From contig JBCDKT010000007.1 in the NCBI GenBank assembly GCA_038746285.1, forward strand, positions 1 through 64,000: 64,000 bases of DNA, given 5' to 3'. This DNA is from Bacteroidota bacterium (GTDB taxonomy: Bacteria; Bacteroidota; Rhodothermia; Rhodothermales; JANQRZ01). Numbering within the stretch: the first letter of the stretch is position 1; each line of letters begins with the position of its first letter. Below are positions 52,386 through 62,153 of the stretch, in pieces. Made by a program: the position numbers and the translations under genes. The notes below the pieces were generated by a model, which searched no databases, had not been told where the DNA came from, and saw only the letters and a program-made list of their open reading frames with translations.

Positions 52386-53959
52386 CAGGCGACGGGGGCT
52401 TGCTCGGTGGGGCGGCCGAAGGTGAGGTAGGCAGCGAGCGCGACGGAGCCGACGAACCACACGATGGGCACGACCGTCGGCAGCCACGCGAAGCCGCTCA
52501 GGTCGTAGAGCGAGCCGTAGAGCCCGCCCTCCTGCGTCAGGTCCTCGATGAGGGTCCCGACGAGGACGTAGCCGAGCATGACCGGAATGACGAGCTTGAT
52601 GAGCCAGTTGAACCACGGCCCGAGGTGGAACTTCGAGTAGCGGTTCGCAGCCTGCCGCAGCCGGTCCGCGCCGAAGACCCAGCCGATGAGGATGCACTGC
52701 ATGAAGCCCGAGAAGATCAGCGCGTAGCGGAACGCCCAGTGGTCGAGGATGTCGAGCAGCGTCAGCCCGAGCGTGCCGTTGCCCGTCAGGCCGGGGTCGA
52801 TGACGTGGGGGAGCGCAAAGACGAGCGACCCGAGGATGCCGGGGACGAGGACGGTCGTCAGCGCCGTCGTGCGCGAGAGGTGCAGCTTGTCGATGATCGA
52901 GGCGGCGAACCCCTCGACGAGCGAGACCGCGCTCGTCAGCCCGGCGATCACGACGAGGAAGAAGAAGAGCGTCCCGAAGAGCTTCACCCCGAACGGGAAC
53001 GCCGCGATGCCCTGCGGGATCACGAAGAACGAGAGCGAGAGCGTCGAGCCGGCCGGGTTGAGCGCGAAGACGAACAGCATCGCAAAGATCGCCACGCCGG
53101 CGATGTACTCGAACCCGCAGTTGAGGAAGCTGACGAGGAGCGAGTTGTTGATCTGGTCGGCGTCTTTGGGGAGGTAGCTCGCGTAGGCCGTCATCGTGCC
53201 CAGCCCGAGCGAGAGCGAGAAGAACATCTGCGCGAACGCCCCCTGCCAGACGTTGACGTCGCTGATCCCGTCGAGGTTGGGGGTGAAGAGGTAGAGCACG
53301 CCGTCGGTCCCGCCGTCGAGCGTGAGGCCACGCACGATGAGGACGATCATGAACCCCCACATCAGCGGCACGAAGATGCGCACCGCCGACTCGATCGTGG
53401 AGGTCCCGCGCCAGAGGATGAGGATCGTCAGCGCCCAGATCGTCGCGACGGCCAGCATCGGCTTCCACGTGGCGATCAGCCCGAAGAAGTAGGCCGTCGC
53501 GCTCGGCCCGTCACTCGGCTCGGCGAACGGCACGAAGGGAGCTACGGCTGGGTCGGTCAGCAGGCCGCCCATCGCGCCGAAGAGCATCGAGAGCGCCCAC
53601 CCGAGGATCGTGATGTAGTACATCGTGATGAAGAGCGCGCTCGCCATCGTGAACCACCCGATCACTTCGCCTTTCTTGCCGACGAGCCGGCCGAGCGCCA
53701 TCGGGAACGACTGCCCGGTCATCGTGCCGAGCGAGAACTCCATGATCATCACTGGGATCCCGATCACGAAGAGCGCGACGAAGTACGGCAGGTAGAACGC
53801 GCCGCCGCCGTACTGGTAGGCGTTGGAGGCGAAGAAGACGATGTTGCCCAGCCCAATCGCCGACCCGCTCGCGGCGAGGACGAACCCGAGCTTGGACTTC
53901 CACGCACCGCGCGCTGCATCAGCAGTCTCGGGGGCGACCTGCGTTGAACCGTTTGCCAC
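52385..53959 (-). CDS. Sodium:neurotransmitter symporter (SNF) family transporter
   Basis: A 524-residue inner-membrane protein with about 12 helices of the LeuT fold. Signatures: LGFVLAASGSAIGLGNIVFF (helix 1 with its unwound Na+/substrate site), YQYGGGAFYLPYFVALFVIGIPVMIMEFSLGTMTGQS, and AQMFFSLSLGLGTMTAYASYLPKDADQ. It imports an amino acid or related compound with Na+. First gene of a tightly overlapping three-gene operon with its own promoter-like box. Confidence 0.95.
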   Translation of the reverse strand: MANGSTQVAPETADAARGAWKSKLGFVLAASGSAIGLGNIVFFASNAYQYGGGAFYLPYFVALFVIGIPVMIMEFSLGTMTGQSFPMALGRLVGKKGEVIGWFTMASALFITMYYITILGWALSMLFGAMGGLLTDPAVAPFVPFAEPSDGPSATAYFFGLIATWKPMLAVATIWALTILILWRGTSTIESAVRIFVPLMWGFMIVLIVRGLTLDGGTDGVLYLFTPNLDGISDVNVWQGAFAQMFFSLSLGLGTMTAYASYLPKDADQINNSLLVSFLNCGFEYIAGVAIFAMLFVFALNPAGSTLSLSFFVIPQGIAAFPFGVKLFGTLFFFLVVIAGLTSAVSLVEGFAASIIDKLHLSRTTALTTVLVPGILGSLVFALPHVIDPGLTGNGTLGLTLLDILDHWAFRYALIFSGFMQCILIGWVFGADRLRQAANRYSKFHLGPWFNWLIKLVIPVMLGYVLVGTLIEDLTQEGGLYGSLYDLSGFAWLPTVVPIVWFVGSVALAAYLTFGRPTEQAPVA

Positions 53960-53996
53960 GTCGTTAAGGCTTCGTGAAGGAGGCGGGGTCGGGGCG

Positions 53997-54003
53997 CAAA
54001 CTA
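53997..54003 (-). promoter_or_regulatory. Putative -7 box of the SNF operon
   Basis: TAGTTTG on the minus strand, 37 bases upstream of the symporter start, matching TAnnTTTG exactly. Confidence 0.5.
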
Positions 54004-54059
54004 CGGCAAAGCACGCAGGTTAGGGAAGGGGACAGCGCCACTGCCCGTTCCGATTCCGC

Positions 54060-56435
54060 TCAGCTCGCTTCCAGCGCCGCGGCCCGCGCGCGCTCCGGCG
54101 TCACGTCGAGCTCCATCCCCGGCGGCTGCGGGGCAACCGGGACGCGGAAGGCGCGGAGGCCGTGGACGCCGGGCATCGGCTCGAGGGCGACCTCTTCGAC
54201 CGGCGCGCCGAGGTAGCCGGCCGCGCGGAGGTAGTCGAGGTAGGTCTGGTACTCCTGCGCCGCGCGCCCAGGCGTGAACGCGATCGCGAGGTGCCCCGGC
54301 TGTGTCAGCCGCTCCTCGGTCCCGGCCACGCACGCCTTGTCGATCCGCTTCTTGACGATCTCATAGCGCGTGTTGTACGCCCCGTCCACGTCGAACTGCT
54401 TCTCGTCGTAGCGGAAGCGGATGGCGAGCGGGGTCGTCTGGACGAGGACGAGGTGCGCCACCTGGAGCGGCATCGGGAGGTCGGGCGCGATGCGGTCGAG
54501 CGCCCAGGCGGTCGAGCACGTCGCCATGAGCTGCCAGAGGCGGAGGTTGCGGACGGCGAGCGGGTCGACGGTGCGGTCTTCGAGGAGGGCGTCGCCGACG
54601 TAGAGGTTGTGCTCGACGCCGTCGGTCTTGTAATTCTCGAAGTAGTGCGGGACGAGGCGCTGCGCGTAGTCGTCCTGCCGCTCGAGGTGGCAGGCAATCG
54701 TCTCGTTGATCTTCGTGACGGACTCCTCGTAGTGCCGCCGCGCCTCGTAGCGCATCCCAAGTGTCGGGTCGAGCGCGGCCCGGTAGGCCGCCACGCGGTC
54801 GCGGACGCCGGCCCCGTAGGGTGCGAGGTGGTCGAAGAGGCTCTCCACGTCGCGCCGCAGAAACTCAGCGACGTGGGCCTCGTGCTCGGTGCGGAGCCCG
54901 GCCCCGACCTCGTCGATCGTGCACTGGAGCCGAAAGCCGAGTTCGTCGAGGCCCGGCAGCGACCGGTGCGCCGAGGCCTCGACGACGACCGCGAAGGCGA
55001 GACTGAGCTGCTCGGCGAGGTCGGCGGCAATCGCGGCGTTGCGGTGGGTCGAGGAGTCGCGGATGTCGGAGGCACCGTAGAGCGGGAGGACGCCGGGGAA
55101 GACGATGGGCTCTAGCTGCCGCCGCTCGCCTGGCGCGGCACCCGGCGTGGCCTCGATGTAGCGCAACGCGGCCTCGCGGAAGCGCCACTCGACGACTGGG
55201 TGGATGGCGGTGCACTGCGATTTGATGACGGCCTGGATGTGGTCTTCGCGCTCGTCGAGGCTCCGCTGGAGCGCCGTGGCGAACACGCTGGCCACCTCCT
55301 CGATCTTCATCGTGTTGAAGGCGTTGAGCGCCCCCGGCTGCGGCGCGGCTAGCTCCAAGAGCCCCACCGTCCGCTCGCCGACGCGGAGCGGGGCGACGAG
55401 GAGGCTCCCGAACCCCTCGGCGAGCAGGTGGTCCTCGTAGCCCGTCTGCGGCTCGTGCGCGGCGAGGTCGCTGACGACCACCGGGCACCCGCTGCCGAGC
55501 GCCTGGGCGTAGACGGACTCGCCCCGCCTCGGGCAGACGGGGGCCGCGCCGGACGAGAGCAGCAGGCTCCGCCCGATGGCCCGGACGCGCTGCGTCTCGC
55601 CGAGGTCGTCGCCGTCTTCGAGGCAGATAAGCCCGAAGCGCAGGTCGGGCGAGCGCAGGAGCGAGCGCAGCCGGCGCTCCAGTCTCACCACGCTCGCCTC
55701 CGACGTCATCGCTGCTTTTTCGAGGAGGTCGTCGCGGAGTGCCGAGAGCACCTGCTCGTCGGTCACGTCGAGTGCGGTGGCGATCGTGAAGCCGTGCAGC
55801 GCGAAGCGCTCGGGCGGGAGCATCTGCTCCCACAGCGCCCGGTCCGTGGGCGAGGCTACGAGGCGGGCGAGGTCGGTCTCGCCCAGAGGCGGCCGCGCGC
55901 CGCGCGTCTCGACCCAGACGAACTGGGTGTCGATCAGCAGCTTGAAGTGGCGCTCCAGTTCTGTGCCTGCGTCGCTTAGGTTGAGCAGGAGCGGGAAGTC
56001 GTACGGCACCGTGATGCCGTAGCAGCGCTCCAGCACGAGGTAGTAGGCCATCATCGTCCGGCCGAGCTCGAAGCCGCGCGGGTCGAGGTCCATCTGCTCG
56101 TGGAGCGTGGCCGCGCCGAAGAGGCCGAGCCGCTCGGACGTCGGCGTGGCGTAGACCATCCCGGTTCCGAAAGGAGGCAGCAAGGCGGCGACGCTCTCGT
56201 CCCACTGGGCGCGAGGGAAAACCGCGCTCAGCATCAGGTCCACGAGGTCGCCGTGCGCGTGCAGCGCGTCCGGGTCGAGGTCCGGCGCGTGGAGGTCCGG
56301 CGCACCGGCAAGGCGCTCCCGAATGAGCGCGGCGAGCGGTGCGAGGGGGCCGTCTTCGGCGGCTTCCCAGAACGCGACCAGCCGGTTCAGGCTGAACGCC
56401 GTAGCGAAGGGGAACGGGCGCGTCGAGGTTTCCAT
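54060..56435 (-). CDS. Large GAF-domain protein of unknown function
   Basis: 791 residues, no signal peptide. A GAF-like domain is visible at about 285-390 (GESVYAQALGSGCPVVVSDL, HLLAEGFGSLLVAPLRVGERTVGLLELAAP). The N-terminal 270 residues and C-terminal 400 residues are helical and unfamiliar, with conserved-looking HNLYVGDALL and ALHGFTIATALDVTDEQVLS stretches. Proteins of this length with a central GAF domain occur in Bacteroidota. Signalling by ligand-binding GAF is inferred. It is monocistronic. Confidence 0.75.
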   Translation of the reverse strand: METSTRPFPFATAFSLNRLVAFWEAAEDGPLAPLAALIRERLAGAPDLHAPDLDPDALHAHGDLVDLMLSAVFPRAQWDESVAALLPPFGTGMVYATPTSERLGLFGAATLHEQMDLDPRGFELGRTMMAYYLVLERCYGITVPYDFPLLLNLSDAGTELERHFKLLIDTQFVWVETRGARPPLGETDLARLVASPTDRALWEQMLPPERFALHGFTIATALDVTDEQVLSALRDDLLEKAAMTSEASVVRLERRLRSLLRSPDLRFGLICLEDGDDLGETQRVRAIGRSLLLSSGAAPVCPRRGESVYAQALGSGCPVVVSDLAAHEPQTGYEDHLLAEGFGSLLVAPLRVGERTVGLLELAAPQPGALNAFNTMKIEEVASVFATALQRSLDEREDHIQAVIKSQCTAIHPVVEWRFREAALRYIEATPGAAPGERRQLEPIVFPGVLPLYGASDIRDSSTHRNAAIAADLAEQLSLAFAVVVEASAHRSLPGLDELGFRLQCTIDEVGAGLRTEHEAHVAEFLRRDVESLFDHLAPYGAGVRDRVAAYRAALDPTLGMRYEARRHYEESVTKINETIACHLERQDDYAQRLVPHYFENYKTDGVEHNLYVGDALLEDRTVDPLAVRNLRLWQLMATCSTAWALDRIAPDLPMPLQVAHLVLVQTTPLAIRFRYDEKQFDVDGAYNTRYEIVKKRIDKACVAGTEERLTQPGHLAIAFTPGRAAQEYQTYLDYLRAAGYLGAPVEEVALEPMPGVHGLRAFRVPVAPQPPGMELDVTPERARAAALEAS

Positions 56436-56463
56436 GGCAGACCTGGGGCAGGCGGGGAGCAGG

Positions 56464-56470
56464 CAAGCTA
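56464..56470 (-). promoter_or_regulatory. Putative -7 box of the GAF protein gene
   Basis: TAGCTTG on the minus strand, 28 bases upstream of the start. Confidence 0.4.
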
Positions 56471-56738
56471 CGAACGCTTCGAAGCACCGCTAGACCATGT
56501 CAGTGCACCTGCCGCCGCAGGCGAGGGCAACAGAAAACGCCCCTGCCGAGGACGGCGCGTCGAGGAGTCCTGCTCAGCTCCCCGTCCGGGCCGGCCCCTC
56601 GGCGAGAGGCGCATGGAAAGACTACGGAGTGATTTCGAGCCCGGATGCCCGGTTGTGACGAATCCGCCGGGCGCTGAAACGAACGGGCCGGGGCGCTGCG
56701 CGGGCCGGTCGGCGCGGGGCGCTCACCCGAGCCTGTGC

Positions 56739-56746
56739 TATCTTGC
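56739..56746 (+). promoter_or_regulatory. Putative -7 box of the UPF0175 gene
   Basis: TATCTTGC, 32 bases upstream of the start at 56779. Confidence 0.5.
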
Positions 56747-56778
56747 GTGCGACTGCGTCGAACTCCATCAACGTTGCC

Positions 56779-57045
56779 ATGAGCGCGCTCGTGCTGAAAA
56801 TCCCCGACGACGTGGCGGCCGCGCTCCGGCTGCCGCCCGCGCAGGCCGAGCAGGAGCTCAGGACGGAACTGGCGCTCGCGCTCTACGCCCGCCAGGTTCT
56901 TCCGCTCGGAAAGGCGCGGCGGCTGGCCGGCATGGCGAGGCGAGACTTCGACGACCTCCTCGCCGAGCGTCACGTCCCCCGCGCCTACACCGACGACGAC
57001 CTCGAGGACGACCTTGCCTACGGTCTCGGTGAGGCGGGAGAGTAA
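56779..57045 (+). CDS. UPF0175-family antitoxin-like protein
   Basis: 88 residues (MSALVLKIPDDVAAALRLPPAQAEQELRTELALALYARQVLPLGKARRLAGMARRDFDDLLAERHVP...). The LALALYARQVLPLGKARRLAGM segment is the UPF0175 signature, with a short helix-turn-helix-like pattern. Members usually precede a PIN-like DUF3368 gene as a toxin-antitoxin pair, and a decayed member of that family does lie 3 bp downstream. The antitoxin frame itself is intact. Confidence 0.85.
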   Translation: MSALVLKIPDDVAAALRLPPAQAEQELRTELALALYARQVLPLGKARRLAGMARRDFDDLLAERHVPRAYTDDDLEDDLAYGLGEAGE

Positions 57046-57048
57046 GCT

Positions 57049-57567
57049 GTGCCAGAGTCTGCCTTACGCGAGGTCGTGGTCAGCGACACATCACCGCTCG
57101 TTCACCTCACCCGCGCCGGCCTTTTTCACCTGCTGAAGACGTTCTTCGGCTAACTCCTGACCCCGACCGCTGTGTGGCGCGAAGCCGTGGAAGAAGGACA
57201 GGGCCGCCCAGGAGAAGCCGAGGTCAAAAAAGCACCGGAGGACGGCTGGATCCAGGTTCAGCCACCGAAAGACGGTCCGCTGCTCCGGCTGCTCGGAGGA
57301 GAACTCGACGACGGTGAGGCCGAAGGCATCGCACTCGCTGTCGAGGTTGGGGCCGGCCTGCTGCTGCTGGACGAGACGCAAGCCCGGAAGCGCGCGGGCT
57401 TGGTCGGACTACGTGTGACGGGCACGCTCGGCCTGCTCGTCCGCGCCCGGAAGGAAGGCCGCATCGACCGTCTGCGCCCCGTGCTCGACCGGCTCCGGCG
57501 GGAATCGCTTTGGATCGGCGACCGGCTCTACCGGCGCGCGCTCGAAGGCGTGGGGGAAGAACCGTAA
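57049..57567 (+). pseudogene. Decayed DUF3368/PIN-like toxin gene (fossil)
   Basis: The sequence matches the DUF3368 PIN-like family normally paired with UPF0175, including the SDTSPLVHL-type opening and the LDDGEAEGIALA and DETQARK core stretches. It looks recent because the rest is well preserved. It is broken, with about one break, so no working product is expected. Confidence 0.75.
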
Positions 57568-57571
57568 GCCC

Positions 57572-58400
57572 TTAGCCGAGCCTGCCCGCGATCTGGTCGA
57601 GGCTGTCGCGGTAGGTGCGGCTCAGCTTGAGCTGCGTGGCGTCCTCCAGGATCACGATGTACTCGCCGTGGAAGTAGCTCCGCAGCTCGCGCACCCGGTC
57701 GCGGTTGACGATCGTCGAGCGGTGGATGCGGACGAAGCGCTCGGGGTCGAGCTGCTCGGCGAGGTTCGTGAGCGTCTCGCGGATGAGGTGCGTCTTCGGG
57801 CCGACGTGCAGCTTGGCGTAGACCCCCGCGCCTTCGATCCAGTCGATCTGCTCGACCTTCACGATCAGCAGCCGGTCGCCGGAGCGGATGGCGAGGCGGT
57901 CCGTCGGGGCCTGGGCCGGAGCGGACGGCTCGACGAGTTCGTCCGGCTCGCCGGGGCCGCCCTCGACGGAGCGCAGCAGGGTTAGCAGCCGCCGGCTGAG
58001 GCCCGCGAGGTGCCCACGCTCGATCCGCGCCTTCGCCCGCCCAATGGCGACCTCGAACCGCTCGTCGTCGAACGGCTTGAGGAGGTAGTCGACCGCGTGC
58101 AGTTCGAAGGCGCGGAGCGCGTGCTGGTCGTAGGCCGTCACGAACACCACGACCGGCATCGTCTCGGGGTCGAGCGCTTCGAGGACTTCGAGACCGCTCA
58201 ACTCCGGCATCTGCACGTCGAGCAGGACGAGGTCCGGCTGCTCGGCCCCGATGGCGTCGAGCGCTTCCCGGCCGTTGGCGCACTCGCCGGCCGTCTCGAA
58301 CCCGTCCTGCCCTTTGAGTAGCCGGGCGAGGCGCTTACGCGCCGGGGGCTCGTCGTCCACGATCAGGACGCGGAGCGGGCGGTCCAGCGGGGCGACCGGC

Positions 58401-58408
<8 letters not shown>
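57572..58408 (-). CDS. LytTR-family response regulator
   Basis: 278 residues. Receiver domain 10-130 with acidic D18-D19 and phospho-acceptor D64 (LVLLDVQMPELSG); the C-terminal LytTR DNA-binding domain (about 175-275: DRLLIVKVEQIDWIEGAGVYAKLHV, RFVRIHRSTIVNRDRVRELRSYFHGEYIVILEDATQLKLSRTYRD). It acts with the kinase gene it overlaps by 8 bp. Target promoters are unknown. Confidence 0.95.
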
Positions 58409-59535
<1,127 letters not shown>

Positions 59536-59537
<2 letters not shown>

Positions 59538-59577
59538 GGAGATCAGAGGGGAATACATGGAGATCAGAGGGGAATAC
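59536..59577 (-). repeat. 21-bp tandem repeat duplicating the kinase start codon
   Basis: ATGGAGATCAGAGGGGAATA plus C occurs twice head to tail (59536-59556, 59557-59577, plus-strand reading). As 21 bp is seven codons, the minus-strand ATG is duplicated in frame. Confidence 0.85.
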
Positions 59578-59672
59578 GGAGCGCAAGCATACGCCCACCC
59601 GCGGGCAAGGCAGCCCTAGAAGATGCCATCAGGCTCGCCCTCGTTGCAAATGGGACGAAGGCCGTCGAGGGG

Positions 59673-60125
59673 CTACGTGCTGCTACCACCTTGCAGGCGC
59701 TCGATGTCGGCCAAGTCCTGTAAGCGGCCAACGGCCTGCTTATTCTGAATCAGGTGCTTCCGGCTAATGACGGGTAGCGCAATGCCGTCCAAGACCAACT
59801 CGAGTCGGTCCGCCCAGGCTTCTTCGAACCCGACGCCGTCAATCACCGTCAGAACATCGATGCGGCGTGGAGAGACGCCGAGTTGAAACACGATGTCAGG
59901 CTGCGCGAAGTCCTCGCGGCGGACGTCCGAGAGTGGAGCCCCGAACGCTCGCAGCGCCCGGAGCACGCGGTCAGCATTCTCCGGAGACGGTCGGACCCAC
60001 AGGTCGATGTCGCCCGTGGCGCGCGGCTGTCCGTGCGCCGCGAGGGCGTAGGCCCCGACGAGCAGATACTCAACCCCCGCGTCGGCGAAGGCGGACAACA
60101 TGTCGCGGTAGTCGGCGTTGAGCAT
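59673..60125 (-). CDS. Nucleotidyltransferase (AbiEii/DUF6036-like)
   Basis: 150 residues (MLNADYRDMLSAFADAGVEYLLVGAYALAAHGQPRATGDIDLWV...). The polymerase-beta-type core G-A-Y-(x)10-D-I-D is present, and VISRKHLIQNKQAVGRLQDLADIERL is the usual C-terminal helix. Such proteins are often the nucleotidyltransferase half of toxin-antitoxin-like pairs. A small ORF upstream overlaps its 5' end by 56 bp and fits the partner. Confidence 0.85.
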   Translation of the reverse strand: MLNADYRDMLSAFADAGVEYLLVGAYALAAHGQPRATGDIDLWVRPSPENADRVLRALRAFGAPLSDVRREDFAQPDIVFQLGVSPRRIDVLTVIDGVGFEEAWADRLELVLDGIALPVISRKHLIQNKQAVGRLQDLADIERLQGGSST

Positions 60126-60285
60126 CGGGTTCGGTGCCGCCTCCTTCGGCGGCGCTCTTAAAGGCCCAGGCAGCCTCGGTAAGCGGCCACACCATGCCGA
60201 TGAGCTCGGCCGGTGTCTTCCCCGCGAGGTCGTCGTTGGACTGCTGGTCGCTTCGGCGGCGGAGGGAGAGGGAGCGCTTGTTCAC
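60070..60285 (-). CDS. Small partner protein of the nucleotidyltransferase
   Basis: 71 residues. The GTG start overlaps the accD stop (GTGA), and the frame runs 56 bp into the nucleotidyltransferase gene. The sequence (MVWPLTEAAWAFKSAAEG..., RLPRHVVRLRRRGG) matches the small proteins usually encoded before AbiEii-type nucleotidyltransferases (pattern VWxLTxxAWxF...LxRHVxRxxRR). It is probably the antitoxin-like half. Confidence 0.7.
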   Translation of the reverse strand: MNKRSLSLRRRSDQQSNDDLAGKTPAELIGMVWPLTEAAWAFKSAAEGGGTEPDAQRRLPRHVVRLRRRGG

Positions 60286-61178
60286 AGCGCCGTCTCGATG
60301 GCCGCCGGGTTCGGCAGTGCAGGCACCGCTTCCTTGTTCTCGAAGAGCAGGTTCAGCATGTGCACCAGTGAGCGGCGCAGCTTGGGGCGCGGGACGATGT
60401 CGTCGAGGAAGCCCTGCTTGAGGAGGAACTCGGCGCTCTGGAAGCCCTTTGGCAAGTCGCGGCCAATCGTCTCGCGGATCACGCGCGGCCCGGCGAAGCC
60501 GATCAGCGCGCCCGGCTCGGCGATGTTGAAGTCGCCTAGCATGGCAAACGAGGCCGTGACGCCGCCGGTCGTCGGGTAGGTCATCAGCGAGATGTAGGGC
60601 AGCCCGTGCTCGTCGAGGACGGCGAGGTTGGCGCTCGTCTTCGCCATCTGCATGAGCGAGAGCGCGCCCTCCATCATGCGCGCCCCGCCGCTCTGCGAGA
60701 TGATCATCAGCGCGGCGCGCTCCTCGACCGCCCGCCGGATCGCCCGCGTCACGATCTCGCCCACGACCGACCCCATCGAGCCGCCGATGAACGAGAAGTC
60801 CATCGCCGCCAGCGACAGGGTGTGCCCGCCGACGGTTCCGAGGGCGGCGACGGCCGCGTCGTTGAGGCCGGTCTTCTCCTGCGCCGCGTCGATCCGCAGG
60901 TCGTACGGCTTGCGGTCGTGGAAGCCGAGCGGGTTGGTCGAGACGAGGTCGTCGTCGAAGCGGGTGAACTGGCCGTCGTCGAAGAGCATCCGGCAGTAGC
61001 CGAGGCCGCTGAGCGGGAAGTGGTGGCCGGAGTCGGTCACCATGTGGTTCTCCTCGAGGACCCGGAGGCTGACCATCTCGCCCGTGTTGGGGTCCTTGCG
61101 CCAGTAGCCCTCCGGCGTCTCGTTCTGCTCGGTGCGGGTGGTTTTGATGCCGGCGGTCTTGCGCTGAAACCAGGACAT
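60282..61178 (-). CDS. accD: Acetyl-CoA carboxylase carboxyltransferase subunit beta
   Basis: 298 residues from ATG 61178 (MSWFQRKTAGIKTT). The core is clear: GFHDRKPYDLRIDAAQEKTGLNDAAV, DFSFIGGSMGSVVGEIVTRAI, ISQSGGARMMEGALSLMQMAKTSANLA, YISLMTYPTTGGVTASFAMLGDFNIAEPGALIGFAGPRVI. It transfers the carboxyl group from biotin to acetyl-CoA with AccA. The N-terminal zinc ribbon, normally four Cys, has none: KDPNTGE and VTDSGHHF stand in place of the CxxC pairs. A promoter-like box lies in the end of tsaB. Confidence 0.93.
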   Translation of the reverse strand: MSWFQRKTAGIKTTRTEQNETPEGYWRKDPNTGEMVSLRVLEENHMVTDSGHHFPLSGLGYCRMLFDDGQFTRFDDDLVSTNPLGFHDRKPYDLRIDAAQEKTGLNDAAVAALGTVGGHTLSLAAMDFSFIGGSMGSVVGEIVTRAIRRAVEERAALMIISQSGGARMMEGALSLMQMAKTSANLAVLDEHGLPYISLMTYPTTGGVTASFAMLGDFNIAEPGALIGFAGPRVIRETIGRDLPKGFQSAEFLLKQGFLDDIVPRPKLRRSLVHMLNLLFENKEAVPALPNPAAIETAL

Positions 61179-61237
61179 GGCGAGGGAGGAAGGCGGGGAG
61201 GGGAGAGACCAACGCCCACGGCGGGGCGCGTGTTCGG

Positions 61238-61948
61238 TCACTTCGGCAGCCGGTCAAAGATAGAGCTTCCGCGCTTGGCGACGAAGGCTTTGAGGTAGTC
61301 CGGCTCGAACGCCGCCACGTCTTCCGTCTGCCCCGCTGCCAGGCGGCGCACGCCGAGCACGCCGACGAGGGCTGCGGACGGGCGAACGGCGGCCGGGTCC
61401 AGCACCCGCGTCTCGGTGGGCAGCGCCTCGGCTGCGAGCGCGCCGGCCTCGCCTGCGACCCAGCGCGTGCCCTCGGTGCCGGGCAGCCAGGCGGCGAGGG
61501 CGTCCAGCAGCACAGCCTCGGCGGGGACGAGGGTAGACAGGCTGTCCCCACTGCGTCCGAAGGCGGCGGCGTAGACCTCGCCCCGGCGCGACCGGAAGGC
61601 GGCGACGAGCAGGTCGCCCTCGGCGATGCGGCCGAGCGCGCCGAACGCCAGCGCCTCCAGCGACGGCACGGCGACGAGGTCGGCCCCCGTCACCCACGCC
61701 AGCCCCTTCGCCGTGCTCGCGCCGATCCGCAATCCGGTGTACGACCCCGGCCCCGCCGACACGGCGACAGCGTCGAGGTCCGACGGGGCGAAGCCGTGCT
61801 CGGCGAGAAGCTCCTGGATGAGCGGGACGAGGCGGGCAGCGTGCGAGCGCGGCTCCAGCGTCTCGGCTAGGCCGGTGACGCGGGCGTCGCCGTCCACGAG
61901 GGCGACGCTGCACACGTCGGTGGCGGTTTCGAGGGCGAGGAGGGGCAC
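61238..61948 (-). CDS. tsaB: tRNA threonylcarbamoyladenosine synthesis protein TsaB
   Basis: 236 residues from GTG 61948 (VPLLALETATDVCSVALVDGD...), the canonical TsaB opening. DLDAVAVSAGPGSYTGLRIGASTAKGLAW is the family signature. It scaffolds the TsaBDE complex that makes t6A37 on tRNA. The frame extends 30 codons up into a dyad; the GTG fits the family length. Confidence 0.93.
   Translation of the reverse strand: MPLLALETATDVCSVALVDGDARVTGLAETLEPRSHAARLVPLIQELLAEHGFAPSDLDAVAVSAGPGSYTGLRIGASTAKGLAWVTGADLVAVPSLEALAFGALGRIAEGDLLVAAFRSRRGEVYAAAFGRSGDSLSTLVPAEAVLLDALAAWLPGTEGTRWVAGEAGALAAEALPTETRVLDPAAVRPSAALVGVLGVRRLAAGQTEDVAAFEPDYLKAFVAKRGSSIFDRLPK
61255..61262 (-). promoter_or_regulatory. 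Putative -7 box of accD within tsaB
   Basis: TATCTTTG on the minus strand, 76 bases upstream of the accD start and inside the tsaB 3' end, where it encodes part of SIFDR. Confidence 0.5.
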
Positions 61949-61950
61949 GG

Positions 61951-62075
61951 GCGGAAGCGGAGAAGAGCGGAAGCAGGGAAGATAGCGTGACGACGAATCC
62001 AAGACCTCGTCCGATCCTCCGCTCGTCCGATCCTCCACACTTTCCTTCCTCCACTCCCGGAAGCTCTTCCATTCC
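61951..62075 (-). repeat. Purine/pyrimidine dyad before tsaB
   Basis: On the minus strand GGAGGATCGGACGAGCGGAG-type sequence is followed by CTTCCCTGCTTCCGCTCTTC and TCCGCTTCCGCCC, directly before the tsaB GTG. It carries a near copy (12 of 13) of the GGAAGAGCGGAAG word in plus-strand reading. Confidence 0.6.
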
Positions 62076-62089
62076 CGCCCGCCTCACGA

Positions 62090-62097
62090 TATCTTAC
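62090..62097 (+). promoter_or_regulatory. Putative -7 box of the EF-G-like gene
   Basis: TATCTTAC, 56 bases upstream of the start at 62154. Confidence 0.5.
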
Positions 62098-62153
62098 CGT
62101 CCCCCTTTCGCCCCGTGCGGACTTCACCCCCTGTCACCAACCCCTCGATTCCC

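Larger units (their letters stand above)
56436..56778. other. Divergent intergenic region
   Basis: No gene is seen in these 343 bases. Two outward-facing -7-like boxes (56464-56470 minus, 56739-56746 plus) account for both flanking genes. GC-rich inverted patches occur, but no clear RNA element. Confidence 0.5.
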
